DNA from: Desulfotruncus alcoholivorax DSM 16058 | GTDB taxonomy: Bacteria > Bacillota > Desulfotomaculia > Desulfotomaculales > Desulfallaceae | Direction: 5' to 3' | Length of the DNA: 64,000 nt | Assembly: GCF_000430885.1 (NCBI RefSeq) | Contig: NZ_AUMW01000002.1 | Coordinates: 1 to 64,000, forward strand | Part shown: piece by piece, positions 51,420-60,168 of the stretch | How the letters are laid out: the number at the start of each line of letters is the position of its first letter | How positions within the stretch are numbered: the first letter of the stretch is position 1 | Made by a program: the position numbers and the translations under genes | Notes under the pieces: model-generated | Told to the model about the DNA's origin: nothing | Databases searched by the model: none | Seen by the model: only the letters and a program-made list of their open reading frames with translations

Positions 51420-52976
51420 TTATCCGGGGAGCCATACATGAAATGTACAGCCTTCTCCCTCTTTACTTTCAACGCCAACGGTTCCTCCATGAGCGTCGAT
51501 GATGGATTTGGTGATGGATAACCCCAACCCGGCCCCGCCATATTTGCGCGTCCGGGAGGTGTCAATACGGTAAAAGCGGTCAAAAACGTGGGGAAGATGG
51601 CTATCGCTGATCCCCGGTCCGTTATCATGCACGGACAATTCCACACCACTTCTCTTTTTAGACAATGAAATCCGGATCCGGCCCTTTTCAGGGTCGGTAT
51701 GCTGCACCGCATTATGAAACAGATTTAAAACCACCTGTTTCATTTTATCCGGATCATATTTGCATTTCATGTTTGGTTCGATCTGCAAGTCAAGCCTTCT
51801 ACCGCCGGCCAGAATACGCAGCTGCGGCTCCATATCCCGGATAACCGCATCCAGCCAACCCTCTGTAAGTTCGAGGCGGGGTGTGCGGTCCAGTTTGGCC
51901 AGGAGCAGAAGATCATGCACCAATTTATTGAGGCGCTCCGATTCACCGTGCATGCTTTTTAACGCTTTATGCAGTTGGTCCGGTTGATTGGCCGCACCGC
52001 GGAGCAGCACCTCCAAAAATCCGTGAATGGAGGTTAACGGTGTACGAAGCTCGTGCGAGGCGTCCGCTATAAAACGGCGCATCTGTTCCTTGGTCTCCCT
52101 CTCTGCTTCAAAAGAGGCTTCCAGCCTCTCCAGCATCCCGTTGAAGGATTCCGCCAAACGATCGATCTCCGTCTGTCCTTGCCGGGTTGGGAAACGCTTT
52201 GCTAAATTGCCGGCATCGATTTGTTCCGCGGTATCCACCATGTTAAATAAGGGAACCAAAGTTCTTTTGAGTACCGGTGAAAAACCAAGCAAACCAATCA
52301 GCATGGCAATGAGCGAAAGGAACAAAAAAGTGAGCAGTTGACGAATCAGCAGTTCCTTGAGCGGGCTGGTCAAAGTGCTTGCTTGAACGAGGCCAAGCAG
52401 CTGTCCGCGGTCAATAACCGGCTGCAGTACCAGTAATTGTTCCGCTCCTCCGGCATCAATTATTTTGTAGTTCGGCCCCGGCTTTTTCTTCCATACATCC
52501 AAATGCTCCGGCGTATCCGGTCCCGGGTGCTCCATGCTGCCGGGCCCGTTTCCTCCGGCATCATGAATTCTTTGTAGTTCATCCCGGGGGATTTTTTTCA
52601 ATTCAGCCAAATACTCCTGGGTATCCAATCTCGGAGGCTTGATGCCGCCGGGCCCGGTCGACAATACGGAATAGTTCCCCTCCACATCTATAAAGGCTAA
52701 ACTTGCCTCTGGAATAAAAATACGCGGGGGGCGCCCGGTGTCATTATACGGGCTTGTGCCGGGATACTGCCAGGCAAAGCGGGGAATCGACATGATCTGG
52801 CTCTGCAGGCTGGCAGCCTTATTTCTGTAAATAACCTCCTGCATAAAAACATATTGCAGCAGGCCAATAAGCACAAGCAAAACGGCGAGGATCAGCAATG
52901 ACCGGGATAACAGTTGAATTCTGAGTGAGTTGGGAGCAAAAAAAGATTTAAATCGAGTGCTTTTGTTTTGGTTCAT
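51420..52976 (-). CDS. Membrane sensor histidine kinase
   Basis: A 518-residue kinase: a membrane helix near 20-45, an extracellular part of about 160 residues (rich in Pro, Gly and acidic residues), a second helix near 210-235, HAMP, then the DHp with ASHELRTPLTSIHGF, N box NLFHNAVQHT, G boxes DNGPGIS and GGAGLGLSI. All catalytic motifs are intact. It overlaps the response regulator by 4 bases. The signal is unknown; the target genes by position are those for surface glycosylation. Confidence 0.94.
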   Translation of the reverse strand: MNQNKSTRFKSFFAPNSLRIQLLSRSLLILAVLLVLIGLLQYVFMQEVIYRNKAASLQSQIMSIPRFAWQYPGTSPYNDTGRPPRIFIPEASLAFIDVEGNYSVLSTGPGGIKPPRLDTQEYLAELKKIPRDELQRIHDAGGNGPGSMEHPGPDTPEHLDVWKKKPGPNYKIIDAGGAEQLLVLQPVIDRGQLLGLVQASTLTSPLKELLIRQLLTFLFLSLIAMLIGLLGFSPVLKRTLVPLFNMVDTAEQIDAGNLAKRFPTRQGQTEIDRLAESFNGMLERLEASFEAERETKEQMRRFIADASHELRTPLTSIHGFLEVLLRGAANQPDQLHKALKSMHGESERLNKLVHDLLLLAKLDRTPRLELTEGWLDAVIRDMEPQLRILAGGRRLDLQIEPNMKCKYDPDKMKQVVLNLFHNAVQHTDPEKGRIRISLSKKRSGVELSVHDNGPGISDSHLPHVFDRFYRIDTSRTRKYGGAGLGLSITKSIIDAHGGTVGVESKEGEGCTFHVWLPG

Positions 52977-53656
52977 GGTAAATCAACCCGGTATCCCGAC
53001 CCGCGCAATGTTCGTATTAGTTGACGGTCTTTGTCGTGTAATTTATCCCGCAATGACCTTATATACACTTCAACGATATTTTCCTCTCCTGCGAAATCAT
53101 AGCCCCATACTTTATCTAAAATCATTGTTTTACTTAAAACCAACCCGTGATTAAGAACTAAAAATTTAAGGAGTTCATACTCTGTTGGAGAAAGCTCCAA
53201 AACCCGGTTTTCGAACCTGATTTCTTTACGGCGGTCATCAATATGAAACGGCCCGATCATGACTTCCCCGAATAAGTTTGGAAATTGATTTCGTATTCTG
53301 GCATAGATCCTGGCGAGGAGCTCCTCAAAACTAAAGGGTTTTACCATGTAATCATCGGCCCCAAGATTAAGACCCTTCACCCGGTCATCCACTTCGTCCC
53401 TGGCCGTCAGCATGATCACTGCCACATTCTCCATTTTTTTGATCATCCGGCACACTTCAAAACCATCCATTCCGGGCATCATAACATCCAGTATGACGAC
53501 ATGGGGCTGGAATTGCTTCATCTGTGTGATGGCTGTCATGCCATCTTGGGCGGTCTGTACTTCAAATCCCTCATTTTGCAAACCCAGCTCTAAAAATTGC
53601 AGTATATTCGGCTCATCGTCCACTAATAATATTTTGATTCCCTTTAATTGTTGCAT
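52973..53656 (-). CDS. OmpR-family response regulator
   Basis: A 227-residue regulator with a receiver domain (LLVDDEPNI acidic pair, phospho-Asp in VVILDVMMPGMDG, Thr in MLTARDE, Lys in MVKPF) and a winged-helix output domain (LSPTEYELLKFLVLN, VEVYIRSLRDKL). It probably binds the 11-bp-spaced CTGAA arrays before its own gene and before the GT39 gene. I use the ATG at 53656; a GTG five codons upstream is open but has no ribosome site. Confidence 0.94.
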   Translation of the reverse strand: MQQLKGIKILLVDDEPNILQFLELGLQNEGFEVQTAQDGMTAITQMKQFQPHVVILDVMMPGMDGFEVCRMIKKMENVAVIMLTARDEVDDRVKGLNLGADDYMVKPFSFEELLARIYARIRNQFPNLFGEVMIGPFHIDDRRKEIRFENRVLELSPTEYELLKFLVLNHGLVLSKTMILDKVWGYDFAGEENIVEVYIRSLRDKLHDKDRQLIRTLRGSGYRVDLP

Positions 53657-53710
53657 TTTGCGGCCAACCACCTTTATAGCGTCAATATGATTATATTATC
53701 TGGGTTACAA

Positions 53711-53748
53711 CTGAAACAAAACTGAATGAAAACTGAAAGTTTGTTGAA
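53711..53748 (+). promoter_or_regulatory. Array of CTGAA sites on an 11-bp period upstream of the response regulator
   Basis: CTGAA at 53711, 53722 and 53733 and TTGAA at 53744, each exactly 11 bases apart, lie 55-92 bases before the regulator start. They have the same motif, period and strand as at 51272-51331, so autoregulation is likely. Confidence 0.75.
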
Positions 53749-53877
53749 TATCAATTTGTTCTTGCGATATTTCCATCATCGCCAATGAATCTCCTGTTAA
53801 TATGTTTATTATCCGCAATAAAACTCCTTTCGCAATAATTAGTCAGCGTTGGACATTCTGCTAATTTACGCGAAAGG

Positions 53878-53997
53878 ATGAATATGAGTATTTCTCCTTA
53901 TAAAGAATTTGAAAACCATGCTAATTGGTTAATAGGTAAACCTGGATGGAAAGATGCAGTTGAATATGTTTGGGACTGGATAAATAATATTCTATAA
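53878..53997 (+). CDS. Small hypothetical protein, 37-39 residues
   Basis: A short frame reading MSISPYKEFENHANWLIGKP, then GWKDAVEYVWDWINNIL. Composition is protein-like, with many Trp and aromatic residues and an amphipathic C-terminal helix. AAAGG lies 6 bases before the second ATG (53884), which is the likelier start. A strong terminator follows 60 bases downstream, supporting a real transcript. The family is not recognised. Confidence 0.5.
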   Translation: MNMSISPYKEFENHANWLIGKPGWKDAVEYVWDWINNIL

Positions 53998-54060
53998 ATA
54001 TGGTAAGCAACTAGTAGGTGGGATAATAATTGCGGACTTTGAACATGGCTGCTGAATATA

Positions 54061-54088
54061 ATCCGTACGGGGATGGTACGGATTTTTT
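54061..54088 (+). terminator. Rho-independent terminator
   Basis: ATCCGTAC pairs with GTACGGAT across GGGGATG and is followed by TTTTTG. It fits as the end of the small gene at 53878. Confidence 0.8.
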
Positions 54089-54173
54089 GTTGTACACCAA
54101 TGTACCTAATAAGTATCACTAACCAATACAGCAGCATAGTATACGGTATATTTTACCAGGAGAGGCGGTTTTC

Positions 54174-54986
54174 ATGAACAGGCAATCTTTTGATGGTTCA
54201 GTTCTGTTTGAACACCGGTTTTGGTTACAAATACTGGGTGATCATGCCCGGTTTATTTATAATAGTCTTTCCCCCAAAGAAGTTGAAACAATAAAGACAG
54301 CCCAAGAATTTATATCAATCTTTGATCAATTATCAGCTGAGGCACGCAAATACCTATTTAGCGCCCAGCTTGATATTCTGACCCAACAGGCATGTAATCA
54401 GGCAAAAAAGTTAAGGGCTTTTAAACTTGGCATAATCAATCGACAGCTAACGGGGAATATTCAAATCCATTTAGCCCCCACATTTGTTAACCATATGGTG
54501 AACGAATTAGAAGAGTACCTGCGGGTTATAGATCACCTGGAAAAACAAGAGCTACCGATTTTTAGCCCGGTACACCTTCACCTTCTCTGGCTGCTGGATG
54601 CAATAGGTCACGCGTCCTACATAACCAGCAGCCTGGATGAAGTCGAAAAACAACTTACGAGGATAAGTATTGATTTCAGTAAGGTGTTTGACGACCTTTA
54701 TAGTAAAGCAGTGGAAATGGCAGGTTTATTTCGAACAGGTTTAAATCAGTTTCCTGCCTTAAGCTTTTTTAATTCACAAGCGGAACACCAAATTAAATAC
54801 TTTTCTGATTTTCTTAATGAGCTACAGCAACTTATTCTTAGTAAAAAAGCCTCGTCAATTCTTACTCCACTCGTTACAGACCATATGTTACGGGAGGAAT
54901 GCTACTATCTTATGAAACTTGCAATGGTTTCAGAGATTAAAAACCCCACCTGTGACCCTACCAAACCGCGTATTGACGATGATTAA
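54174..54986 (+). CDS. DUF2935 protein (ferritin-like helical bundle)
   Basis: A 270-residue all-helical protein. It contains the family motif SVLFEHRFWLQILGDHARF at residues 9-27 and, in the second half, the related HLLWLLDAIGHASYI and MLREECYYLMKLAMV. Two DUF2935 repeats of Glu- and His-bearing helices are expected to make a four-helix bundle with a possible di-metal site. The function is unknown; a link to sporulation or oxidative stress has been suggested for relatives but cannot be read here. GGAGAGGCGG precedes the ATG. Confidence 0.88.
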   Translation: MNRQSFDGSVLFEHRFWLQILGDHARFIYNSLSPKEVETIKTAQEFISIFDQLSAEARKYLFSAQLDILTQQACNQAKKLRAFKLGIINRQLTGNIQIHLAPTFVNHMVNELEEYLRVIDHLEKQELPIFSPVHLHLLWLLDAIGHASYITSSLDEVEKQLTRISIDFSKVFDDLYSKAVEMAGLFRTGLNQFPALSFFNSQAEHQIKYFSDFLNELQQLILSKKASSILTPLVTDHMLREECYYLMKLAMVSEIKNPTCDPTKPRIDDD

Positions 54987-55079
54987 TAATGGTTTAGCCT
55001 GACCGGGGTTCTCAGGCTAGTTTAACAGGTAAAAGCGGCAAGAATTTGATTTATTAGTCATTGAGATAATATGGATGCA

Positions 55080-56018
55080 TTACATCATACTTGTTATAAC
55101 GCTTACAATAGGAATGGTGATTATACTGGCTAATGTAGTAACAAAAATCATTTCTGTTGCATATTCAACATCCGATTGATAGGATGTGGCTATCATAGCA
55201 ACTGTAGTCATAGACGGAAGTCCGACAATTATTGTTAAAATTGCTCTTGGAGTTTGTGGCAAGAAAAAGCCTAGAAGAGAATATACAATAATGGGCATTA
55301 TCAGCATTTTTCCTAGCGGCAAAACAAATATACTTGGCTTTTTAATCACTTTTTCCACCGAAACGTAAGCCAGAGCGCCACCTAAATACATCAGAGTTAA
55401 ATACTTGCTGGTGCCTCCTACTCCTGAGATTAAATTCATAAGTAAATCCGGCACCGGAATCTTAAAAATATTTACGATAAAAGCAATAAACAGTGCAACA
55501 GTGGTAGGATTTATCATATTTCTGACAGCACTCAAAGAATTTGAACTTTTTTGATGTCTGCTGCATAAGTAAACCCCAAATGTCCACAACAGCGCCATGT
55601 CAATTATTGTGTAAATAGATATACAAACCTGCGCAACCGGCTCTTTAAATATTTCCAGGATAAGCGGTATCCCCATAAAGCCCATATTACCAAAGGTCGT
55701 AAGAGCCACAAAGATATTTGCAGTCTTACCTTTAAGCTGGCACAGCTTACTCATTACCATCCCGACAAGGATAAGAAGTGAAAAACAAAGTACTACCCCT
55801 ATGGCAAATCTGCCGCTAATCAAAAACTCCTTTGCTGTAACTCCGCTTGCAACAATACTAAATATCAAAGTGGGAAGAATGATTTTAACTATAAGCTTAG
55901 ATAGAGAATCTAGTGCATCTTTTGTTAATACGTTTGTTTTTGCTGCAATAAATCCTATTGACATAAGTATTGTAAATATAATGACCTGATTAACAACAAT
56001 AACTATCTGTCCAGTCAC
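55080..56018 (-). CDS. AEC-family (auxin efflux carrier-like) transporter
   Basis: A 312-residue membrane protein with about ten helices in two five-helix halves. The first half has IGFIAAKTNVLTKDALDSLS and KIILPTLIFSIV, the second GGTSKYLTLMYLGGALAYV and GLPSMTTVAMIATSY. Bacterial members export or import small organic acids such as malate or malonate. The start is GTG with AAAGGAAG upstream and overlaps the stop of a possible 43-residue frame. Confidence 0.9.
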   Translation of the reverse strand: MTGQIVIVVNQVIIFTILMSIGFIAAKTNVLTKDALDSLSKLIVKIILPTLIFSIVASGVTAKEFLISGRFAIGVVLCFSLLILVGMVMSKLCQLKGKTANIFVALTTFGNMGFMGIPLILEIFKEPVAQVCISIYTIIDMALLWTFGVYLCSRHQKSSNSLSAVRNMINPTTVALFIAFIVNIFKIPVPDLLMNLISGVGGTSKYLTLMYLGGALAYVSVEKVIKKPSIFVLPLGKMLIMPIIVYSLLGFFLPQTPRAILTIIVGLPSMTTVAMIATSYQSDVEYATEMIFVTTLASIITIPIVSVITSMM

Positions 56019-56146
56019 TTGTTTAAGACTTCCTTTATTAGCTTAAACCAGCCGCGTAATTTCATTTTGTGTAAAACCTCTTTTTTGAGAATTACAAAGC
56101 TAGCTATTTCAAGGTCTTTTTCTACAAGCAAATGTTTCAATCCCAT
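56015..56146 (-). CDS. Possible 43-residue peptide overlapping the AEC gene
   Basis: From the ATG at 56146 it reads MGLKHLLVEKDLEIASFVIL, then KKEVLHKMKLRGWFKLIKEV. The stop TGA overlaps the GTG start of the AEC gene, as in coupled genes. There is no clear ribosome site, so it could be a remnant of a longer gene. Low certainty. Confidence 0.3.
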   Translation of the reverse strand: MGLKHLLVEKDLEIASFVILKKEVLHKMKLRGWFKLIKEVLNK

Positions 56147-56335
56147 CCATTAATATTATTTTCTACTATTTTATATTAATAAGTGGCCTTGCTCAAACTC
56201 ATTTCTGCCAAATAGTCCTTTGCTCGGTAGAATTAATGTACATCCGACAAAAATTTCTCCTCTAATTATTCCAGCACAGGTGGCTTTTGGTAATTCAGCA
56301 TATATTTTTGAACATGTGAAAATAAACCATTATTA

Positions 56336-56515
56336 TCATGTTAATGCTTTTTCTCTTATAGCAATGTCCCCAACAACTTTTACCAGGTAAAAAAAGAAAA
56401 CGACATTTAAAAGCGAAGTAATAATCAGCATAAAATTGTAATGCACACCCAACGAGCCATTGAACGTCCCATAGAAAACAGCATAGGTGTTGCAACACGG
56501 ATTCAGGATTAATTT
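56336..56515 (-). pseudogene. Remnant of a membrane transporter C terminus
   Basis: A 58-codon frame without a start, reading YGTFNGSLGVHYNFMLIITS, then LLNVVFFFYLVKVVGDIAIR. This is a hydrophobic helix and amphipathic tail like the end of a permease. An overlapping frame of 86 codons exists but looks like a shadow of this one. It lies in the gap of about 490 bases between 56146 and 56637, where nothing else is seen. Confidence 0.3.
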
Positions 56516-56636
56516 TTATTCCAACTTTTGGATATCCAAATAATATAAAAAGCAACTGATTAACACATTACTTGTGTACCAGTTGCCTCAATCATTAATG
56601 CACAGCCATGTAGTAAAATAAACCTTACCACTGATT

Positions 56637-56765
56637 TTACTTGCCAAGGTCAATACAATCCTCTATTGTATAGCTCTTAATACCGGGGCAAGTTTCTCCC
56701 CAGTAAAAGCTGCAAAGTGTGCATTCCAGACAAACCTCTTCTTTACCTTTGGCTAACGGTGCCAT
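56637..56765 (-). CDS. Small Cys-rich protein, 42 residues
   Basis: AAGGAGGG lies before the ATG at 56765. It encodes MAPLAKGKEEVCLECTLCSF, then YWGETCPGIKSYTIEDCIDL. Five cysteines are at 12, 15, 18, 26 and 37; the CxxCxxC followed by C is suited to binding zinc or an Fe-S cluster. The strong ribosome site and ordered cysteines make it a likely real gene despite its size. Family not known to me. Confidence 0.65.
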   Translation of the reverse strand: MAPLAKGKEEVCLECTLCSFYWGETCPGIKSYTIEDCIDLGK

Positions 56766-56884
56766 AATTAGCCCTCCTTAAAATTATTAACATAATTTTA
56801 TAACCCGGAGAGGGCACAAACAATAATTAGCCTTTTAATTGTCAGAAAAAGGTGTTTAGAATACATTTTAAGCGTCTAAGCCTG

Positions 56885-57238
56885 TTAGAATGCGTTTTCA
56901 ATATGTGTTACCTTTGTTTCTCGGGCTGAATTAACAGCTACCACATCAAATCGTACATTCAGCCCCGAAAACGACCGTTGGGCCAAATAAGCCTGCGCAA
57001 GTCGCCTTAATTTATAGATCTTCTGCCTGGTGACACTCTCCTGAGCCAAACCGAATTTGTCGCTGCTTCTGGTTTTAACTTCAATAAACACAATGCAGTC
57101 GCCATGTCTGGCAATAATATCGATTTCCCCCAGGCGGCACCTGAAATTGCGCTCGAGAATTACCAGCCCTTTCTTTTGTAGGTATTGCGCGGCTAGATCC
57201 TCGCCTTGTATTCCCAGGCTCCTTCTTTGCTGAGACAA
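56885..57238 (-). CDS. yraN: YraN/UPF0102 family protein (predicted nuclease)
   Basis: A 117-residue protein of the UPF0102 family, a restriction-endonuclease-like fold. It has GEDLAAQYLQKKGLVILERN, RLGEIDIIARHGDCIVFIEVK (the D-EVK core) and VTRQKIYKLRRLAQAYL. The role is unknown, possibly in DNA processing; the family often sits near rnhB and comM. The start is TTG with a weak ribosome site, so the N terminus is not certain. It lies 9 bases after the next gene upstream. Confidence 0.93.
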   Translation of the reverse strand: MSQQRRSLGIQGEDLAAQYLQKKGLVILERNFRCRLGEIDIIARHGDCIVFIEVKTRSSDKFGLAQESVTRQKIYKLRRLAQAYLAQRSFSGLNVRFDVVAVNSARETKVTHIENAF

Positions 57239-57247
57239 CTATGAGTC

Positions 57248-57697
57248 CTATGCTTTCTGCTGAATTAGGTTCTTTTCAATTAAATATTCTGTCAATAATT
57301 TGGCGGTATTGCCGGTAATTTTCAAGCAGTGCCTCAAATGTTCCTTAGTGTCAAAAGGATGCGGGTTCAACGCCCGGCAGCAGGTTACTGAAAACTTCTC
57401 CTCAAACTTATCATGGAACCCCCTGGACAAATCATAGCAGGCTTCTCTGTCTTCTTCGGCAGAAGTCCGGCCCTTCAGCATGCCCAGAATAGCTGCGGAT
57501 GCTGTGAGAGCGCCGCACATACACCCGGCATGACCCAGACCTCCCCCGTAACCGGTAAACAGCCTGACCAGTTTTCTATCCAAATCTGGTTCAATTAATT
57601 CCCTGAAAGCATCAAAAATGGATTCGGCACAGTTGTAGCCGTTGCGGAAGTTCTCTCCAGCCTTATTGCGCATTTCAGTTGCGAGATCGTTTTCCAT
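57248..57697 (-). CDS. C_GCAxxG_C_C family protein (probable redox or metal-binding)
   Basis: A 149-residue protein with the family pattern: NCAESIFDAF, then GYGGGLGHAGCMCGALTASAAILG, and later SVTCCRALNP and HLRHC. These proteins are common in anaerobes and thought to be redox or metal-related, with no proven activity. The ATG at 57697 has AGGAGG upstream; a GTG three codons before overlaps that site. It lies 9 bases before yraN and 15 after the VWA gene. Confidence 0.9.
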   Translation of the reverse strand: MENDLATEMRNKAGENFRNGYNCAESIFDAFRELIEPDLDRKLVRLFTGYGGGLGHAGCMCGALTASAAILGMLKGRTSAEEDREACYDLSRGFHDKFEEKFSVTCCRALNPHPFDTKEHLRHCLKITGNTAKLLTEYLIEKNLIQQKA

Positions 57698-57712
57698 TTG
57701 TTGCACCTCCTG

Positions 57713-58909
57713 TCACTTTTTGACCATTAATTTTTTAATGGCGGCGTTTAAGCCGTCAAGAGTAAGTTCATACATAGGGAAGACATCTTTAAGCAATGCT
57801 ATTGTTCTAGCTCCCTCTACAGCTTCCCAATACTGCTGCGGGATCGGGTTAAGCCAGACGCAGTGTTCAAAATGCCCGGCCAATCTCTGCATCCAGACCA
57901 GACCCGGCTCCTCGTTTTCCGCCCACCAGTCCAAAGCTCCGTAAGGCATTAACAATTCTCCCGGCCCCATACTTGCGTCACCCACTACTATCAGCCTGTA
58001 ATCCGGCCCAAACCGGCCCAGCAACTCATAGGTGCCTGTTGAGTTTCGCCTGAGACAAAACGGATCATTAAAAACGTATTCATATACGCAATTATGAAAA
58101 TAGTAAAACTGCAGGTCCCTAAAATGTGTGGATTTATTAGCTGCGTTAAAAAGAAGGCTGCACAGGCGCTGGTATGGATTCATTGAACCACCTGAATCCA
58201 TCAGAATTAACAGCTTAACATTATTTTTACGTCCCCTGGTCCAGACCAGTTCCAACATACCCGCGTTTTTGCCGGTAGCGTCAACCGTGGCATCAATATC
58301 AAGTTGATCTTTATCGCCATCCACAGCGGTGCTCAGCAGCCTTAGCTTCCTCAAAGCCAGTTCAAACTGGCGCGTGCTCAGTGTCTCGTCAGCCCGAAAA
58401 TCTCTATAGGCCCTCTGCGCAGCCACTTTAACAGCGGAACGATTAACTGATTCTCCTCCTATGCGCACCCCGGCAGGGTGATAGCCGGAATGACCAAATG
58501 GTGATGTACCTCCGGTACCAATCCAGTAAGAGCCTCCATGGTGCTGCTCAGTTTGTTCCAACAGCCGCTCTTCAAGCTTCTTTCTGAGTTCTTCAAGGCT
58601 CCAGTCATAACCGGGATTTTTTTCACTGTCTGCCATTTTCAAGGGTGGCAGAGCATTTTCCAACCAATTTAAAACTTCTTCGGTGATTTCCGGCGGCGTT
58701 TCAATTCCCTCAAAACAACGTAAAAAAGCACGGTCAAAGGCGTCATATCTGCTTTCACTTTTGACCAAAACCGAACGTGAAAGGTAATAAAAGCCTGTCA
58801 GGCTGTTGTTAGCCAGTCCCAGCTTTAGTGCCTCCATCAGGGTCAGCCACTCTACAATAGTGATATTGACACCTTCAGCCCGCAAAGCATAGTAAAAATT
58901 GACAAACAT
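57713..58909 (-). CDS. VWA-domain protein (CoxE/YehP-like), partner of the MoxR ATPase
   Basis: A 398-residue soluble protein. Residues about 215-390 form a von Willebrand A domain with the MIDAS motif LLILMDSGGSMNPY (DxGxS) and later VVGDASMGPGELL. The N-terminal part (ITIVEWLTLMEALKLG, FDRAFLRCFEG) is typical of CoxE-like proteins. MoxR/VWA pairs act as chaperones that insert cofactors or remodel protein complexes. The client is not shown by neighbours. It starts 3 bases after the MoxR stop. Confidence 0.9.
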   Translation of the reverse strand: MFVNFYYALRAEGVNITIVEWLTLMEALKLGLANNSLTGFYYLSRSVLVKSESRYDAFDRAFLRCFEGIETPPEITEEVLNWLENALPPLKMADSEKNPGYDWSLEELRKKLEERLLEQTEQHHGGSYWIGTGGTSPFGHSGYHPAGVRIGGESVNRSAVKVAAQRAYRDFRADETLSTRQFELALRKLRLLSTAVDGDKDQLDIDATVDATGKNAGMLELVWTRGRKNNVKLLILMDSGGSMNPYQRLCSLLFNAANKSTHFRDLQFYYFHNCVYEYVFNDPFCLRRNSTGTYELLGRFGPDYRLIVVGDASMGPGELLMPYGALDWWAENEEPGLVWMQRLAGHFEHCVWLNPIPQQYWEAVEGARTIALLKDVFPMYELTLDGLNAAIKKLMVKK

Positions 58910-58912
58910 TGA

Positions 58913-59770
58913 TCATCCCCGCCAGTGCCCGGCATGTGTGTTAATTGCGCTGCCGCCGTATTTACGTTTTAGCAGAGCCATATCATTATCCTTTTTAAGT
59001 AAAATTCCGGGCAGTGGCAGCTCCTTCTCAATCAGTCCCGGCTCAATGCCGCAGATTGCCAGTGCCCTAACCCAATCCAGCAGCTCGCTGGTGCTTGGTT
59101 TCTTCTGCAGACCCGGCAAATTCCTGATCTTATAAAAGCCATTGATGGCGTATTGGATCAGTTTACTATCTAAATCAGGATAGTGCACTTTTATTATTTT
59201 CGCCATCATGGTTTCGTCCGGAAATGCAATATAATGAAAAATACACCTGCGCAGGAAAGCATCCGGCAGTTCTTTTTCGGCATTGCTGGTTATTATCACG
59301 ATGGGACGGTGCCTGGCAATAATAGTTTCACCTGTCTCCGGAATATAAAAATTCATCTGGTCAAGTTCCCAGAGCAAATCATTGGGAAATTCAATATCAG
59401 CCTTGTCAATTTCGTCAATCAGCAATATAGCCCGTTCCTCGGAAACAAAGGCTTCGCCGAGCTTGCCCAGTTTAATGTACTTTTTAATGTCGCGAACGTT
59501 TCCTTCACCGAACTGGCTGTCATAAAGCCTTTGCACGGTGTCATACACATATAAACCGTCCTGCGCCTTGGTAGTTGACTTGATATTCCAGATAATTAAG
59601 TTCATTTTAAGGTCATCAGCAATGCTCTGTGCCAGCATGGTCTTACCTGTGCCCGGCTCGCCTTTGATCAACAGCGGCCTGTTTAAAGCTGCAGCCACGT
59701 TAACAGCATTAATTAATTCTGAAGAAGCAATGTATTTTGATGATCCCTGATAATGATTATTACGTTCCAT
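58913..59770 (-). CDS. MoxR-family AAA+ ATPase
   Basis: A 285-residue AAA+ protein. It has Walker A IKGEPGTGKTML (37-44), Walker B AILLIDEIDKAD, sensor 1 IVIITSNAEKELPDAFLRR with the arginine finger, and sensor 2 in the helical lid. It works with the VWA protein encoded 3 bases downstream in metal or cofactor insertion. GGGAGG lies just before the ATG. Confidence 0.94.
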   Translation of the reverse strand: MERNNHYQGSSKYIASSELINAVNVAAALNRPLLIKGEPGTGKTMLAQSIADDLKMNLIIWNIKSTTKAQDGLYVYDTVQRLYDSQFGEGNVRDIKKYIKLGKLGEAFVSEERAILLIDEIDKADIEFPNDLLWELDQMNFYIPETGETIIARHRPIVIITSNAEKELPDAFLRRCIFHYIAFPDETMMAKIIKVHYPDLDSKLIQYAINGFYKIRNLPGLQKKPSTSELLDWVRALAICGIEPGLIEKELPLPGILLKKDNDMALLKRKYGGSAINTHAGHWRG

Positions 59771-60126
59771 AATACCTCCCGAATACCTCCCGCTAAAAAC
59801 ATTGAGTTATTAGCATAGTTCAATTATATCATGATTAATTTTAGATGTAACTATAACCGGCGTATTATTCAGACAACGAGTTCATATAATTAACCGGCGG
59901 CAGGAATCATATAATTTGTTAAGGTTTCACTCCTCGCAATGGCATGGCGAGCGATATCCGGCGGAAGCACGTTACATGTTTTCTGTTTAATGCCAGCTAT
60001 AACTAAGTCATAATTGTAATTGGTGAAGCGGGCGGACAAAGTCGTCCGCCCCCACAATAAATAATTACAAGAATTAAAATCTGTAACAATAAGAATGTGT
60101 TTTTGGTTATTCGTATACCAATAAAA
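59771..60126. other. Intergenic region between nuoN and moxR, no gene
   Basis: It holds a perfect inverted repeat GGGCGGAC/GTCCGCCC (60030-60051), a form common in short dispersed repeats of this group, and a degenerate CTCGCAATGGCATGGCGAG palindrome near 59934-59952, related to the CATTGCGAG repeats. No open frame or RNA gene is convincing. Confidence 0.6.
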
Positions 60127-60160
60127 ATGCCCTCCCCTTATTACGGTGAGAGGGCATCTT
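60127..60160. terminator. Bidirectional terminator after nuoN
   Basis: ATGCCCTC and GAGGGCAT make the stem. TTTTTA follows on the plus side and TTTTTAT on the minus side. It lies 9 bases past the nuoN stop. Confidence 0.8.
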
Positions 60161-60168
60161 TTTATTAT

